Part shown: positions 18,701 to 27,669 of the stretch, piece after piece
How positions within the stretch are numbered: the first letter of the stretch is position 1
How the letters are laid out: each line of letters opens with the position of its first letter
Assembly (NCBI GenBank): GCA_009692155.1
Contig: SHZW01000007.1
Coordinates: forward strand, 1 to 64,000
DNA from: Nitrospiraceae bacterium
GTDB lineage: Bacteria; Nitrospirota; Nitrospiria; Nitrospirales; Nitrospiraceae
DNA: 64,000 nucleotides
Direction of reading: 5' to 3'
The notes under the pieces: model-generated
What the model saw: the letters and a program-made list of their open reading frames with translations, nothing else
What the model was told of the DNA's origin: nothing
Database searches by the model: none
Made by a program: the position numbers and the translations under genes

Positions 18701-19207
18701 TCACAATGGTTTGGTACGGCTCATGGCCTCCAGCCGCAGGCGGTAGCGCGCGATCAGGAACTTCGACAGGGCCATGCCCAGTGCCAGCACTGTACCGGCA
18801 AAGGCTAGCAGGACAAACAAGCGTGCGTCCACCCATCCGCCCTGTTCGTAGTGCAGTTTCCCGTCCGCTCCGAGCACGATATCGGTATCTTCCTGAAACG
18901 TATGGGTGTTGCCGGTCGGATCGGATAAGTTGATCCATTCGTAGCACAGTCGCACCGGCTGTTGCACCCCTGAAACTTTGTGCCAATTGTGTCGGACGCA
19001 CTCGTCCCGCCCTGGATTGAAACGATCCGGAGCATGAAACAGGCTGTCCAGGGTGATCCCGCTCGCCCAGATGCTGAGGAGGATGATGGCGTTGCACAGG
19101 ACGATCAGCGCCAGCGTGATCAGCACGGAGAAGCGACGCACGCGTTTCTGGCGCAGGGCCTCGGCCGTGCCCGCGTCTGTGTCCTGCTCGTTGCGCGTAT
19201 CTGTCAT
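18701..19207 (-). CDS. Two-span membrane protein of unknown function (168 aa)
   Basis: The first membrane helix is at residues about 27-48 (SVLITLALIVLCNAIILLSI) and the second near 128-150 (LFVLLAFAGTVLALGMAL). Between them lies a periplasmic loop of about 80 residues with three Cys (DECVRHNW, VRLCYEW), one pair of which could be disulfide linked. The short cytosolic tail is basic. I recognise no family. It lies 33 bases before ppdK and after the second MITE-like element, so it may have moved with, or been separated from glyS by, that insertion. Confidence 0.6.
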   Translation of the reverse strand: MTDTRNEQDTDAGTAEALRQKRVRRFSVLITLALIVLCNAIILLSIWASGITLDSLFHAPDRFNPGRDECVRHNWHKVSGVQQPVRLCYEWINLSDPTGNTHTFQEDTDIVLGADGKLHYEQGGWVDARLFVLLAFAGTVLALGMALSKFLIARYRLRLEAMSRTKPL

Positions 19208-19222
19208 GCCTGTTCACCGGGC

Positions 19223-19437
19223 AGCCCGCATTATTCATGACGGTTCGTTGCGAAATCACGCAGTCGCGTCGCGAGACGGGCGCGTGGAGCAGGGAGAACC
19301 CGAGGCGTACTTGAAACAGTACGTCGAGAGGGCGAACGGCGAGCCCGCCCGCCTGCACGCCCGGCAAGCCGCGTGCAGGCTTGTCGTAGCAGCGAATCCG
19401 TGATTGCAGTAGAAGCGTTCATGGATAATGCGGGCTA
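19223..19437. mobile_element. MITE-like inverted-repeat element, copy 2
   Basis: The left end (AGCCCGCATTATTCATGACG) and the reverse complement of the right end (TAGCCCGCATTATCCATGAA) agree over about 17 bases. The element is 215 bases and has the core GTACTTGAAACAGTACGTCG, matching the core of copy 1 at 11698-11878. No ORF of its own is convincing. Its right end supplies the TAG stop of glyS (19435-19437), as copy 1 does for its neighbour. A second internal inverted repeat near 19351-19380 (CCTGCACGCCCGGCAAGCCG and GCGTGCAGG) could fold the centre. Confidence 0.75.
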
Positions 19438-21588
19438 GGTTCCCTGCACGATAATCTGAGAAAAGTCGGCAAAGCCCAGAAACAGCTGATCGATCTCGTA
19501 GAGCAGGGCGAGGCGATTGGCGCGCAGCGCCTGATCCTGCACGTTAACCATGACACCATCGAAGAAGGCATCGATGGGTGTTTTTATGCCGACCAGCGCG
19601 TCCAGCAGGGCCCGGTAATCGCCTTTCGCCAGGTGCGTCAGGGACCCGTTGCGGCTCTCGACAAGCGCCTTGTACAGCTCGTGCTCGGCCGGATGCTTGA
19701 ACAGCGAGATGTCGATCTTGCGGCGCTCCCACTGCTCCTTTTCGATCAGGCGGTGGGCGCGCTTGAATCCGATGATGAGCGGATCGAACTCGTGCCTGGT
19801 CGTGATCTGTTGCAGGGCCTGCATGCGGGCCAGGAGGTCGAGCGGATCGAACGCGTTTCGCTGAGCCGCCTTGAGCACGGCCTCGATGACGTCGTCCCGG
19901 AAGCGATGGGCGGTCTTCACGTAGAACCGAAGGCGATCGGCGATGAACGCCAATGCCGAGACGTCGCTGGTGGCCTTGAATCCGTCCTGCTGAATCAGCC
20001 GCTTGGCCTGGGCTTCCAATTCCAGCAGGTCCACGCGCAACCGCCCTTCGATCAGGATGCGGATGATGGCCGTCGCATGGCGGCGCAGCGCGAAGGGATC
20101 TTCCGAACCGCTTGGGACGAGCCCGACGTGGAAGAATGCCACGATGGTATCGAGCCGGTCCGCAAGTGACAGGATCTTTCCAAGCATGGACGGCGGAATC
20201 TCGCCTTCCATGGCCGGCGGCAGATACTGCTCCTGGATGGCGTGGCAGACCTCATCCGGTTCTCCGTCGTGCCTGGCGTATTCCCCGCCCAGGATGCCCT
20301 GCAAGCCGGGAAACTCGCCGACCACGCCGGTTAACAAGTCAGCTTTACTGAGCAGCGCCGCGCGGTCGGCTGCGCGACCGAGATCCGGCCGGTTCAAGGC
20401 GTCTGCCAGCTTGACGGCCAACTGGCGGACACGGGAAGTTTTTTGTTTGAGCGTGCCGAGCCGTTGGTGCAGCGTCATCTGCGAGAGCCGCTCGGCGCGA
20501 TCCGCAAGCGTCATTTTCCTGTCTTCATCGAAATAAAACCTGGCATCGGCCAACCGGGCGGCCAGGACGCGTTCGTTGCCCTTCTGAATCAGCGCCATGC
20601 CAGGCACCTTCATGTTGGCGACCGACAGAAATTGCGGCAGCAATCCGCCGTTCTTATCGATCAGCGGGAAAAACCCCTGGTGCTCCTTCATCGCCGTCAT
20701 GGGGATTTCTTTCGGCAGCGACAGGTATTGGGGATTGAACGAGCCGAGAATCGCATGCGGATATTCCACGGTAAAGACCGCTTGTTCGAGCAGCGCGTCG
20801 TCCCGATGGAGGTGGCCCCGTGCGGATGCGGCCAGGCGGTTCAGTTGCGTCAGAATCAAGGCCCGGCGCGCGTCCTGATCCGGAATGACACCGTTGCGCT
20901 CGAGCGTCGTGACGTAGGACTTCCAATCCTTGACGGCCAAACCCCTGGAGTTTCCGGATCCGAGAAAACGGTGCCCCCATGTGCGATTGCCCGCTTTGAT
21001 TCCCCCCCACTGAACCGGCACGACTTTGCCGCCGTACAATGCCGTCAGCCATCGAATCGGACGGGCAAACCGCACTCCCGAGGCGTTCCACTTCATGGAT
21101 TTGGGGAAGGACAAGCCACCGATCAGTTCCGACAGAAGACCGGGAAGCAGCATCGAGGTCTGCCGCCCCGGCTCACGTTTGACGGCAAAGACGTATTCGC
21201 CTTTCGCAGTGGTGCGAACTTCCAGATCGGTCACGGCCAGGCCCTGCGATGCGGCAAATCCGAGTGCGGCTTTCGTCGGCTGTCCGGCCGGATCGAATGC
21301 CACAGCTTTGGAAGGACCCATCGCTTCCTTTTCAGCCGGGGTCTGGCGGGTGGCCAATTGCTGGATCACCAGCACCAGCCGCCGTGGAGTCCCGACGGTT
21401 TTGACGGTTCCGTGAGCCAGCCGCTGTTCTTTGAACAATCGTTCGGACGATTCGGCAAGTGCGTGCAGGGCCGGTGCGACGAACTGGTACGGCAACTCTT
21501 CGACTCCGATTTCCAGGAAGCACTCGGCCCCTGCTGCCGCGGCCGGTTTTGAAGTGCCGGTGCGGGAGGATTGTTTCGCGCGCGCCAT
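19435..21588 (-). CDS. glyS: Glycine--tRNA ligase beta subunit
   Basis: With GlyQ this forms the bacterial alpha2beta2 glycyl-tRNA synthetase. The ORF could be read upstream, but the ATG at 21586-21588 (MARAKQSS) is the first that clears the glyQ end and is followed by ECFLEIGVEELPYQFVAPAL, the conserved GlyS N-terminus. The HD-like insert is seen around VGEFPGLQGILGGEYARHDG, and the C-terminal helical tRNA-binding part (SRNGSLTHLAKGDYRALLD, AFFDGVMVN) is complete. Length 717 residues is normal for the family. The TAG stop lies inside a MITE-like element end, so the natural tail may have been slightly altered. Confidence 0.95.
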   Translation of the reverse strand: MARAKQSSRTGTSKPAAAAGAECFLEIGVEELPYQFVAPALHALAESSERLFKEQRLAHGTVKTVGTPRRLVLVIQQLATRQTPAEKEAMGPSKAVAFDPAGQPTKAALGFAASQGLAVTDLEVRTTAKGEYVFAVKREPGRQTSMLLPGLLSELIGGLSFPKSMKWNASGVRFARPIRWLTALYGGKVVPVQWGGIKAGNRTWGHRFLGSGNSRGLAVKDWKSYVTTLERNGVIPDQDARRALILTQLNRLAASARGHLHRDDALLEQAVFTVEYPHAILGSFNPQYLSLPKEIPMTAMKEHQGFFPLIDKNGGLLPQFLSVANMKVPGMALIQKGNERVLAARLADARFYFDEDRKMTLADRAERLSQMTLHQRLGTLKQKTSRVRQLAVKLADALNRPDLGRAADRAALLSKADLLTGVVGEFPGLQGILGGEYARHDGEPDEVCHAIQEQYLPPAMEGEIPPSMLGKILSLADRLDTIVAFFHVGLVPSGSEDPFALRRHATAIIRILIEGRLRVDLLELEAQAKRLIQQDGFKATSDVSALAFIADRLRFYVKTAHRFRDDVIEAVLKAAQRNAFDPLDLLARMQALQQITTRHEFDPLIIGFKRAHRLIEKEQWERRKIDISLFKHPAEHELYKALVESRNGSLTHLAKGDYRALLDALVGIKTPIDAFFDGVMVNVQDQALRANRLALLYEIDQLFLGFADFSQIIVQGT

Positions 21589-21595
21589 GCCCGTG

Positions 21596-22489
21596 CTACC
21601 GCGCCTTCGCCGCCGGTGTGCGTGTCTTGAGCAAGGGATGCCCCATCGATTCGCGCTCGTGCAGATAGTGTTCTGCGCAGAGGCGCGCCAGGCCGCGTAC
21701 GCGCGCGATGTAGCCGGTTCGGTCCGCGACACTGATGGCTCCGCGCGCGTCGAGGAGATTGAACAGGTTCGACGTCTTGATGCAGTAGTCGTAAGCCGGC
21801 AGCGTGAGGCCTTTCCCGATCAACCGCTTCGCTTCGGCCTCGAACGCCTGGAATGTCGCCATCAGCATCGGCACATCGGCTTCTTCGAAGTTATATTTCG
21901 AGAACTGCACTTCAGTCTGGCGATGAATGTCGCCATACGAAACCGTGTCGTTCCATGCCAGATCGAAGACCGAGTCGACTTGCTGGAGATACATGGCGAT
22001 CCGCTCCGTGCCGTAGGTCAGCTCGACGGTAATCGGTTTCAATTCGATGCCGCCGATCTCCTGAAAGTAGGTGAATTGCGTGATTTCCATGCCGTCCAGG
22101 CGGACTTCCCAGCCCAGTCCCCAGGCGCCGAGCGTCGGTGATTCCCAATCGTCCTGGATGAACCGGATATCGTGCTGCCTGGGGTTGATGCCCAGGCATT
22201 TCAGGCTGTCGAGATAGAGAGACTGGATGTTGTCCGGAGACGGCTTGAGGACGACCTGGTACTGGTAATAATGCTGGAGACGGTTCGGATTTTCTCCGTA
22301 GCGGCCGTCGGTGGGACGGCGGCAGGGCTGCGGGTAGGCGGCTTTCCACGGCTCCGGCCCCAGCGCGCGCAGGAACGTGGCCGGATGGAAGGTTCCCGCC
22401 CCCATTTCAAGATCGTAGGGCTGGTGGATGACGCAACCCCGGTCGGCCCAAAATCGGTGAAGGGTCAGGATCAATTCTTGGAGGGTCAC
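21596..22489 (-). CDS. glyQ: Glycine--tRNA ligase alpha subunit
   Basis: Class II catalytic subunit that makes glycyl adenylate. The 297-residue protein begins [20 protein letters not shown] and contains [20 protein letters not shown], the typical GlyQ N-terminus, then [16 protein letters not shown] and the motif-2/3 region [20 protein letters not shown]. The stop is 7 bases before the glyS start, so both subunits are translated from one transcript. The upstream 247-base gap to the divergent Rrf2-type gene should hold both promoters. Confidence 0.95.
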   Translation of the reverse strand: MTLQELILTLHRFWADRGCVIHQPYDLEMGAGTFHPATFLRALGPEPWKAAYPQPCRRPTDGRYGENPNRLQHYYQYQVVLKPSPDNIQSLYLDSLKCLGINPRQHDIRFIQDDWESPTLGAWGLGWEVRLDGMEITQFTYFQEIGGIELKPITVELTYGTERIAMYLQQVDSVFDLAWNDTVSYGDIHRQTEVQFSKYNFEEADVPMLMATFQAFEAEAKRLIGKGLTLPAYDYCIKTSNLFNLLDARGAISVADRTGYIARVRGLARLCAEHYLHERESMGHPLLKTRTPAAKAR

Positions 22490-22736
22490 GAATGTCCTTT
22501 ATGACAGCTCGGGCAGGATGTGAACGTGCGTAAAAAGCGCGTCAAGCTAACAAGAATTATGCGCAACTGTCAAGGCGCAGCGGAGCGCTTCCAACCATGT
22601 TTTCGCTCGCACAAGACGGTCGACGCCGGGAGGGTTTTTGTTGTTGCCTGTTTCGCAATGCCGGGGAAAGACTTGACGGGTGCCCCCCGCATCCCTTATT
22701 GTCCAAATAGTTTAGTAACTCTGTTTACAATTGACA

Positions 22737-23177
22737 ATGAGATTCTCGAAGAAAAGCGAATACGCCCTGCGCGCGCTGATCGAGCTGACTGAGCAGTACA
22801 ATGGCAAACTGCTCCAGCGGCATGAGATCGGACGGCGGCAGAATATTCCCGTCGAATTTCTCGAACAGATTCTCCTGACCTTGAAGAACGCGGGACTGCT
22901 TGCCAGCCGGCGTGGCGTCGGAGGCGGGTACAGTCTGCTGAAGTCTCCGGACTCGATCACGCTCGGACAGGTTATCCGGATTCTCGACGGGCCCCTCGCT
23001 CCGATCGGATGCGTGAGCAAGACGGCCTACCAGAAATGCAAAGATTGCCCGCATGCGGATACCAGGAACTGTCCGATTCAGCACGTGATGCTGGGGGTCC
23101 GCAACGCCATCGCCGACATTCTCGACAATTACACGCTCAGTGACTTTGCGGCTGGATCCGGAAAGCGGGCTTCATGA
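22737..23177 (+). CDS. Rrf2-family transcriptional regulator
   Basis: Residues about 1-65 form the winged helix of Rrf2/IscR/CymR proteins (MRFSKKSEYALRALIEL, GRRQNIPVEFLEQILLTLK, SRRGVGGGYSLLK). The C-terminal part has Cys residues in GCVSKTAYQKCKDCPHADTR and NCPIQH, the arrangement that holds an [2Fe-2S] cluster in IscR-like members. ATG at 22737 lacks a ribosome site, suggesting a leaderless transcript; a TTG two codons earlier is less likely. Its stop overlaps the downstream permease as ATGA. That coupling suggests sulfur metabolism as the controlled process, as in CymR, but this is inference. Confidence 0.85.
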   Translation: MRFSKKSEYALRALIELTEQYNGKLLQRHEIGRRQNIPVEFLEQILLTLKNAGLLASRRGVGGGYSLLKSPDSITLGQVIRILDGPLAPIGCVSKTAYQKCKDCPHADTRNCPIQHVMLGVRNAIADILDNYTLSDFAAGSGKRAS

Positions 23178-24013
23178 GCACGGATCTGCTCGTTCTGATC
23201 TCGATTACGTTTCTGGCTGCCACGGTCAACGGAGCATTGGGGTACGGATTTTCCTCCATCACTGTTCCGGTCGCGCTGCTTTTTTATACGAACAGAATTC
23301 TGAACCCGGCCCTGGTGCTGGTGGAGCTGGTGATCAACAGCTATGTGCTGTTGATCAACCGGCATAGTGTGCCGCACATCTGGAAACGGGTATTGCCCAT
23401 GCTGTTCGGCGTGCTGATCGGTGTGGGGGTCGGCAGCTATCTGCTTTCCCTGGTTCAGCCGGGGTGGGCCAAGTTTCTAACATACGTCACGCTCCTGCCG
23501 TTGATTCTTCTGCAGACAGCGGGCATCAGGAGGCCTATCCGCGCCGAGAAAGCCATCGGGGTGCCGTTCGGAACGGGCATCGGCGTGCTCTATTCCGTGA
23601 CGACCATTTCGGGTCCTCCGCTGGCGTTGCTGTTCAATAATCAAGGCTATGCCAAGCAGGATTTCCGGGCGGCGCTCAGCGTCATCCGCACCGCAGAATC
23701 CTCCCTGACGGCCGTCGCCTATTTTTTCATCGGGCTCTACAGCGCCGGCAGCATGGATATCATCCCCTACATCGTTCCGAGCGTGCTGGTCGGCATTCCA
23801 CTCGGGAGCTACCTCATTCGCTGGATGGAACCGGAGACGTTCAGGCGGGTGTGCATGAGCTTCGATGTGGTCATCGTCGGCTTCGGCTTGTCGCGGGTGC
23901 TCGTGGAGCTGCAGCTGGCTCCCGCCGAAGCGGCCTACGCGCTTTTTGCGGCGGTTGTGGCGCTCAATGCCTATTTTCTCTATCAGTTTTTTCGAGCGCA
24001 CCGGCGACAGTAG
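23174..24013 (+). CDS. TauE/SafE-family sulfite or sulfonate exporter-like permease
   Basis: A 279-residue inner-membrane protein with about eight hydrophobic helices arranged as two similar halves, typical of the TSUP family. The first half opens LLVLISITFLAATVNGALGY and contains GYGFSSITVPVALLF, the second contains GIGVLYSVTTISGPPLALLF with GPPLALLFNNQGY as family-like loop. Family members export sulfite, taurine-related sulfonates or sulfoacetate; the substrate cannot be told here. Coupled to the Rrf2 gene by ATGA, it is a good candidate target of that regulator. Confidence 0.8.
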   Translation: MSTDLLVLISITFLAATVNGALGYGFSSITVPVALLFYTNRILNPALVLVELVINSYVLLINRHSVPHIWKRVLPMLFGVLIGVGVGSYLLSLVQPGWAKFLTYVTLLPLILLQTAGIRRPIRAEKAIGVPFGTGIGVLYSVTTISGPPLALLFNNQGYAKQDFRAALSVIRTAESSLTAVAYFFIGLYSAGSMDIIPYIVPSVLVGIPLGSYLIRWMEPETFRRVCMSFDVVIVGFGLSRVLVELQLAPAEAAYALFAAVVALNAYFLYQFFRAHRRQ

Positions 24014-24156
24014 GTTTGTGCTCATTCGTAGTTCGGCATGCACTTCGTCCCGTGGTTTTCCGGAATTCCGCTCATTGACTCCCTCCGTGCGCCTTTGCTA
24101 GGCTCCCCCGCATCGCACACTCCGCCCGGCGTCCGTTCAACCTCAAAGGAGACTCG

Positions 24157-26013
24157 ATGGCTTCAGCGAATGCTTCCCTGATCACTCTGCTGCGAAATAA
24201 AGCGACGACGCTTCGAATTGAAAGTATCCGTGCCACGTCGGAGTCCGGAACCGGCCATCCGACCAGTTGCTGTTCCGCGGCCGATATCGTGGCCGCGTTA
24301 TTTTTCTCTGTCATGCGCTACGACCCCACGAATCCGCGCAATCCCAATAATGACCGCTTCGTGCTCTCCAAAGGCCATGCCGCGCCCCTGCTCTACGCCG
24401 CCTGGGCGGAAGCCGGCTTATTCGATCCGCGCGAGCTGACCAAACTGCGGACATTGAAGTCGGACCTCGAAGGCCATCCCACCCCCCGCCTTCCCTTCGT
24501 GGACGTGGCGACGGGATCGCTCGGCCAGGGGCTGGCCGCCGGTGTCGGCTTGGCGTTGAATGCAAAGAAAATTGAGAAGACCGGTTATCGTACCTATGTG
24601 CTGCTGGGCGACGGCGAGTCCGTGGAAGGGTCCGTGTGGGAAGCCGTCGAACTGGCGCGCCAGTTCAAGCTCGACAACCTGTGCGCGATCGTGGATGTGA
24701 ACCGGCTGGGACAGAGCGATCCGACGATGCTGCAGCACGACATGACGGCCTACAAATCGCGCTGGGCCGGATTCGGCTGGAACGCGATCGTGGTGGACGG
24801 CCACAGCCATGCGGCGCTGCTGAAAGCCTTTGCCGCTGCGGCCAAGACCAAAGGCCGGCCGACCGTCCTGCTGGCAAAGACGTTCAAGGGCAAAGGGATT
24901 TCGTTCGCGGAAAACAAGGCCGATTGGCACGGCAAGGCCTTGAAGAAGGGCGAAGAATCGCAAAAGGCAATCGACGCATTGATGCGGCAGATCAAGCCGA
25001 CCACGGCGGTCACAACATTCAAGATCCCTGCGACGCCTTCGAGGAGCGCCAAGCCGGCTAAACCCATGGCTCCCCCCGTCTACAAGCTGGGCGACATGGT
25101 CGCCACGCGCGAGGCGTTCGGCGCCGCCCTCGCGGCGCTCGGCGAGGCGAACCCATCCGTCGTCGCGCTCGATGCCGACGTCAAGAATTCCACCTTTACG
25201 GATAAATTCGGCAAGCAATTCCCCGATCGATTTTTCGAGAATTTCATCGCTGAGCAGAACATGATCGGCGCGGCGATCGGCCTGGCTGCGACAGGCAAAA
25301 TTCCCTTCGTGGCGACCTTCGCGGCTTTTCTGACCAGGGCCTATGACTTCATCCGGATGGCGGCGATCAGCCAATCCAACATCAAATTGGTCGGGACGCA
25401 CGTCGGCGTCAGCATCGGCGAAGACGGGCCGTCACAGATGGGGCTGGAGGACATCGCGATGATGGCTGCGCAGCCGGGCGTGGTCGTGCTGTACCCGGCG
25501 GATGCCGTATGCGCGTATAGACTCGTGGAGATTGCGGCGGCCCATCGCGGCATGGTGTACATTCGCGCCGGTCGGCCGAAGTCGCCGGTCCTCTACGGGC
25601 ACGACGAAACGTTCAAGATCGGCGGGTGCAAGGTGCTCCGCCAAAGCGCGTCCGACCAACTCACGATTGTGGCCGCGGGCGTGACGCTGTTCGAGGCCCT
25701 GAAAGCCCATGAGCAGTTGAAATCCGCCGGCATCCCCGTTCGTGTCGTCGATCTCTACAGCGTGGCGCCGATCGACCGCCTGACTTTGCTGGAGAGCGCG
25801 CGAGCCACGAAGAACCGGATTCTCACAGTCGAGGATCATTATGCGCATGGCGGACTTGGCGATGCGGTGCTGGGAGCCGTCGGGAGCGAAGGCGTGCGGG
25901 TTCAGAAGATGGCGGTGCGCGAAATCCCGCACAGCGGGAAGCCCGACGAACTTGTCGACCACTTTGGACTCAGCGCGCGCGTGATTGTTGACACGGTAAA
26001 GAAATTTCTGTGA
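24157..26013 (+). CDS. tkt: Transketolase (single chain, animal-type length)
   Basis: Moves two-carbon ketol units between sugar phosphates in the pentose phosphate or Calvin-type pathways, using thiamine diphosphate. The 618 residues fit the shorter transketolases. The TPP motif begins LLGDGESVEGSVWEAVELAR and ends near AIVDVNRLGQSD; the early GTGHPTSCCSAADIVAALFF and SKGHAAPLLYAAWA carry the active-site histidines; the central PYR domain starts with MVATREAFGAAL and holds the catalytic Glu in FIAEQNMIGAA. AAGGAG lies upstream. The gene stands between the permease gene and the disrupted Crp/Fnr gene on the plus strand. Confidence 0.93.
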   Translation: MASANASLITLLRNKATTLRIESIRATSESGTGHPTSCCSAADIVAALFFSVMRYDPTNPRNPNNDRFVLSKGHAAPLLYAAWAEAGLFDPRELTKLRTLKSDLEGHPTPRLPFVDVATGSLGQGLAAGVGLALNAKKIEKTGYRTYVLLGDGESVEGSVWEAVELARQFKLDNLCAIVDVNRLGQSDPTMLQHDMTAYKSRWAGFGWNAIVVDGHSHAALLKAFAAAAKTKGRPTVLLAKTFKGKGISFAENKADWHGKALKKGEESQKAIDALMRQIKPTTAVTTFKIPATPSRSAKPAKPMAPPVYKLGDMVATREAFGAALAALGEANPSVVALDADVKNSTFTDKFGKQFPDRFFENFIAEQNMIGAAIGLAATGKIPFVATFAAFLTRAYDFIRMAAISQSNIKLVGTHVGVSIGEDGPSQMGLEDIAMMAAQPGVVVLYPADAVCAYRLVEIAAAHRGMVYIRAGRPKSPVLYGHDETFKIGGCKVLRQSASDQLTIVAAGVTLFEALKAHEQLKSAGIPVRVVDLYSVAPIDRLTLLESARATKNRILTVEDHYAHGGLGDAVLGAVGSEGVRVQKMAVREIPHSGKPDELVDHFGLSARVIVDTVKKFL

Positions 26014-26023
26014 TTGAGTTTTT

Positions 26024-26721
26024 ATGAAGCCCGATCCTCTCTCAAAAATCCCTCTCTTCGAGCATTTGAGCGATCGCGAACGCCGCAAGGTTGCCGGAGA
26101 AGTCGTCGAGACGCATTATCGAAAAGATGAATTTATCTTCCGCGAAGGCGATCGGGCCACGTCCTTCCACATTCTGAAAGCCGGACCGTCAAGTGCGTGA
26201 AGATGTCTCCCGAAGGCCGGCAGGTCACATTGAAAGTCCTGATGCCGGGCGACCTCTTTTGTTGCGATGCGGCCGCCTTGGATAACGGCACGCATCCCGG
26301 CTGCGCCCAACCGATGGGCGACGTCAGTGTGTTGAGCCTCAGCAAGGACAGCTATTATGAGTTGCTCCGTCGGAATCCAGACGCGGCATTGCAAGTGATT
26401 CAATATCTGGGGGCCCGCCTGAATGAGGCCCAGGAGACGGCCAAGGTGTTGGCCTTGAATCCGGCCGAGCAGCGGTTGGCCGCTCTGCTGGTCAAGCTGG
26501 CGGATCGCGCCGGCCTTCGCGAAGGCAACCACGTGCGGTTGACGATTCGTCTCACCCGCCAGGATATGGCCGATATGGTCGGGATGACGGTCGAAACAGC
26601 CACGCGCATCATGGGCCGCTTCAAGCGGGAGAAGCTTGCGTCCGGCACCGCCAAGTCTCTCATCATCCGAAACCTCGCCAAGCTGCAGCAACTCGCGACC
26701 CCTGTCCATGCGTTGCCGTAA
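26024..26721 (+). pseudogene. Crp/Fnr-family regulator with a single-base frameshift
   Basis: The first frame (ATG 26024) reads MKPDPLSKIPLFEHLSDRER and IFREGDRATSFHILKAG, the start of a cyclic-nucleotide-type sensing domain, then loses the frame near 26183-26190 at GGACCGTC. The next frame continues VKCVKMSPEGRQVTLKVLMP and PGDLFCCDAAALDNGTHPGC and closes with the winged helix RLTRQDMADMVGMTVETATR, ending at 26721. The joint makes a 232-residue Crp/Fnr protein. A one-base deletion explains it. A CxxxxC-like pair (FCCDAAAL, HPGCAQP) suggests redox or metal sensing. Restart at GTG 26197 would give only the C-terminal 174 residues. Confidence 0.7.
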
Positions 26722-26745
26722 AACGAGCCCACTCCAGCTAATTTT

Positions 26746-26771
26746 AAAAACATGACCCACGTCATGTTTTT
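26746..26771. promoter_or_regulatory. Perfect palindrome, candidate Crp/Fnr operator or terminator
   Basis: Arms of 11 bases (AAAAACATGAC and GTCATGTTTTT) are perfectly complementary around CCAC. As an operator, the TGAC-N4-GTCA core resembles Fnr/Dnr-type sites. As a terminator, the stem ends in TTTTT on the plus strand. It lies 25 bases after the Crp/Fnr gene and before the carbonic anhydrase, cytochrome c and nirK genes. The two roles are compatible. Confidence 0.6.
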
Positions 26772-26803
26772 ACAGCACCGGCATGCACTATCCTTACAGC
26801 CTT

Positions 26804-27560
26804 ATGAGAACGATGTCCTTTTACTCTTTCAGCGGTCTCCTGTACCCATGCTGAACGGGCGACTGGCCATTGGGGCTACGAAGGAACGAGCGGGTCCGAA
26901 TACTGGGCGCAACTCAGTCAGGAATATGCCGTCTGCGGAGAGGGAAGGGCTCAATTCCCAATTGGCATCACGGATGCGATCCCGTCCAGCCTGGCTCATC
27001 CCCAATTCTTCTATCAGAACATGCCCCTGAGAATTCAGAATATGAGAATTCGGAATACTGGTCATACCTTCAAGGTAGCGGGTAACTCAACCGGTTTCAT
27101 GCAAGTTGGGACAAGCCGCTACGAGCTGGTCGAGTTTCATTTCCACAGACCCAGTGGGCATAAGCTGGATGGGAGGTCCTACGACATGGAAGTCCACTTG
27201 GTCCATCGGGGATTAGATGGGGAACGAGCCGTCGTGGGAGTCTTCATGGAAATAAGCGAGAGAGACAATCCGGTCATCTCAAAGGTGTGGGATTATCTAC
27301 CTGTGAACGAGCGAGAAGAGTACCTGGTTGACCAGGTCTTGATAAACCCGGCGGAATTGCTGCCTTCCAATAGGTCCTTCTACCATTATTCGGGTTCGCT
27401 CACGACACCTCCTCGCGGCGAGGGAGTCAAGTGGTACATCATGAAGCACCCGATCGAGGTCTCCGAAGAGCAGGTTGCCAAGTTTTCGTCGCTTTACAGA
27501 GTTAATGCACGGCCGGTCCAGCCCTTGAACGGCAGGGTGATTCAGTCTAGTAACAGGTAA
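26804..27560 (+). CDS. Alpha-carbonic anhydrase with altered gate residue and damaged leader
   Basis: Reversible hydration of CO2, probably in the periplasm. The mature domain from HWGYEGTSGSEYWAQLSQEY runs to SSLYRVNARPVQPLNGRV. Zinc-binding histidines are seen in EFHFHRPSGH (two) and MEVHLVHR (one), and SGSLTTPPRGEGVKW matches the Thr199-containing loop. The Glu of the usual PSEH motif is Gly (PSGH). The mature frame is open only from 26808; the likely leader MRTMSF (ATG 26804) is in another frame, and removing one T from the TTTT run at 26819-26822 joins them. So the gene is either damaged or has a sequencing error. The catalytic domain is complete. Confidence 0.7.
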
Positions 27561-27669
27561 CACGCCGTGCACGGGTACCCTGGACCGCTTCCTTGTTGTG
27601 GGTGTTGGGCATCGATACGGAAGGGTGTCGCCGAGGCACGCGAATCATCATTCAGAAAAGGAGGTGCGA

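Noticed and set aside
26752-27030. Plus-strand ORF of 92 codons over the palindrome and the carbonic anhydrase start
   Set aside because: It is a different frame from the catalytic domain, and its sequence after residue 40 has no family resemblance; it starts inside the palindrome.
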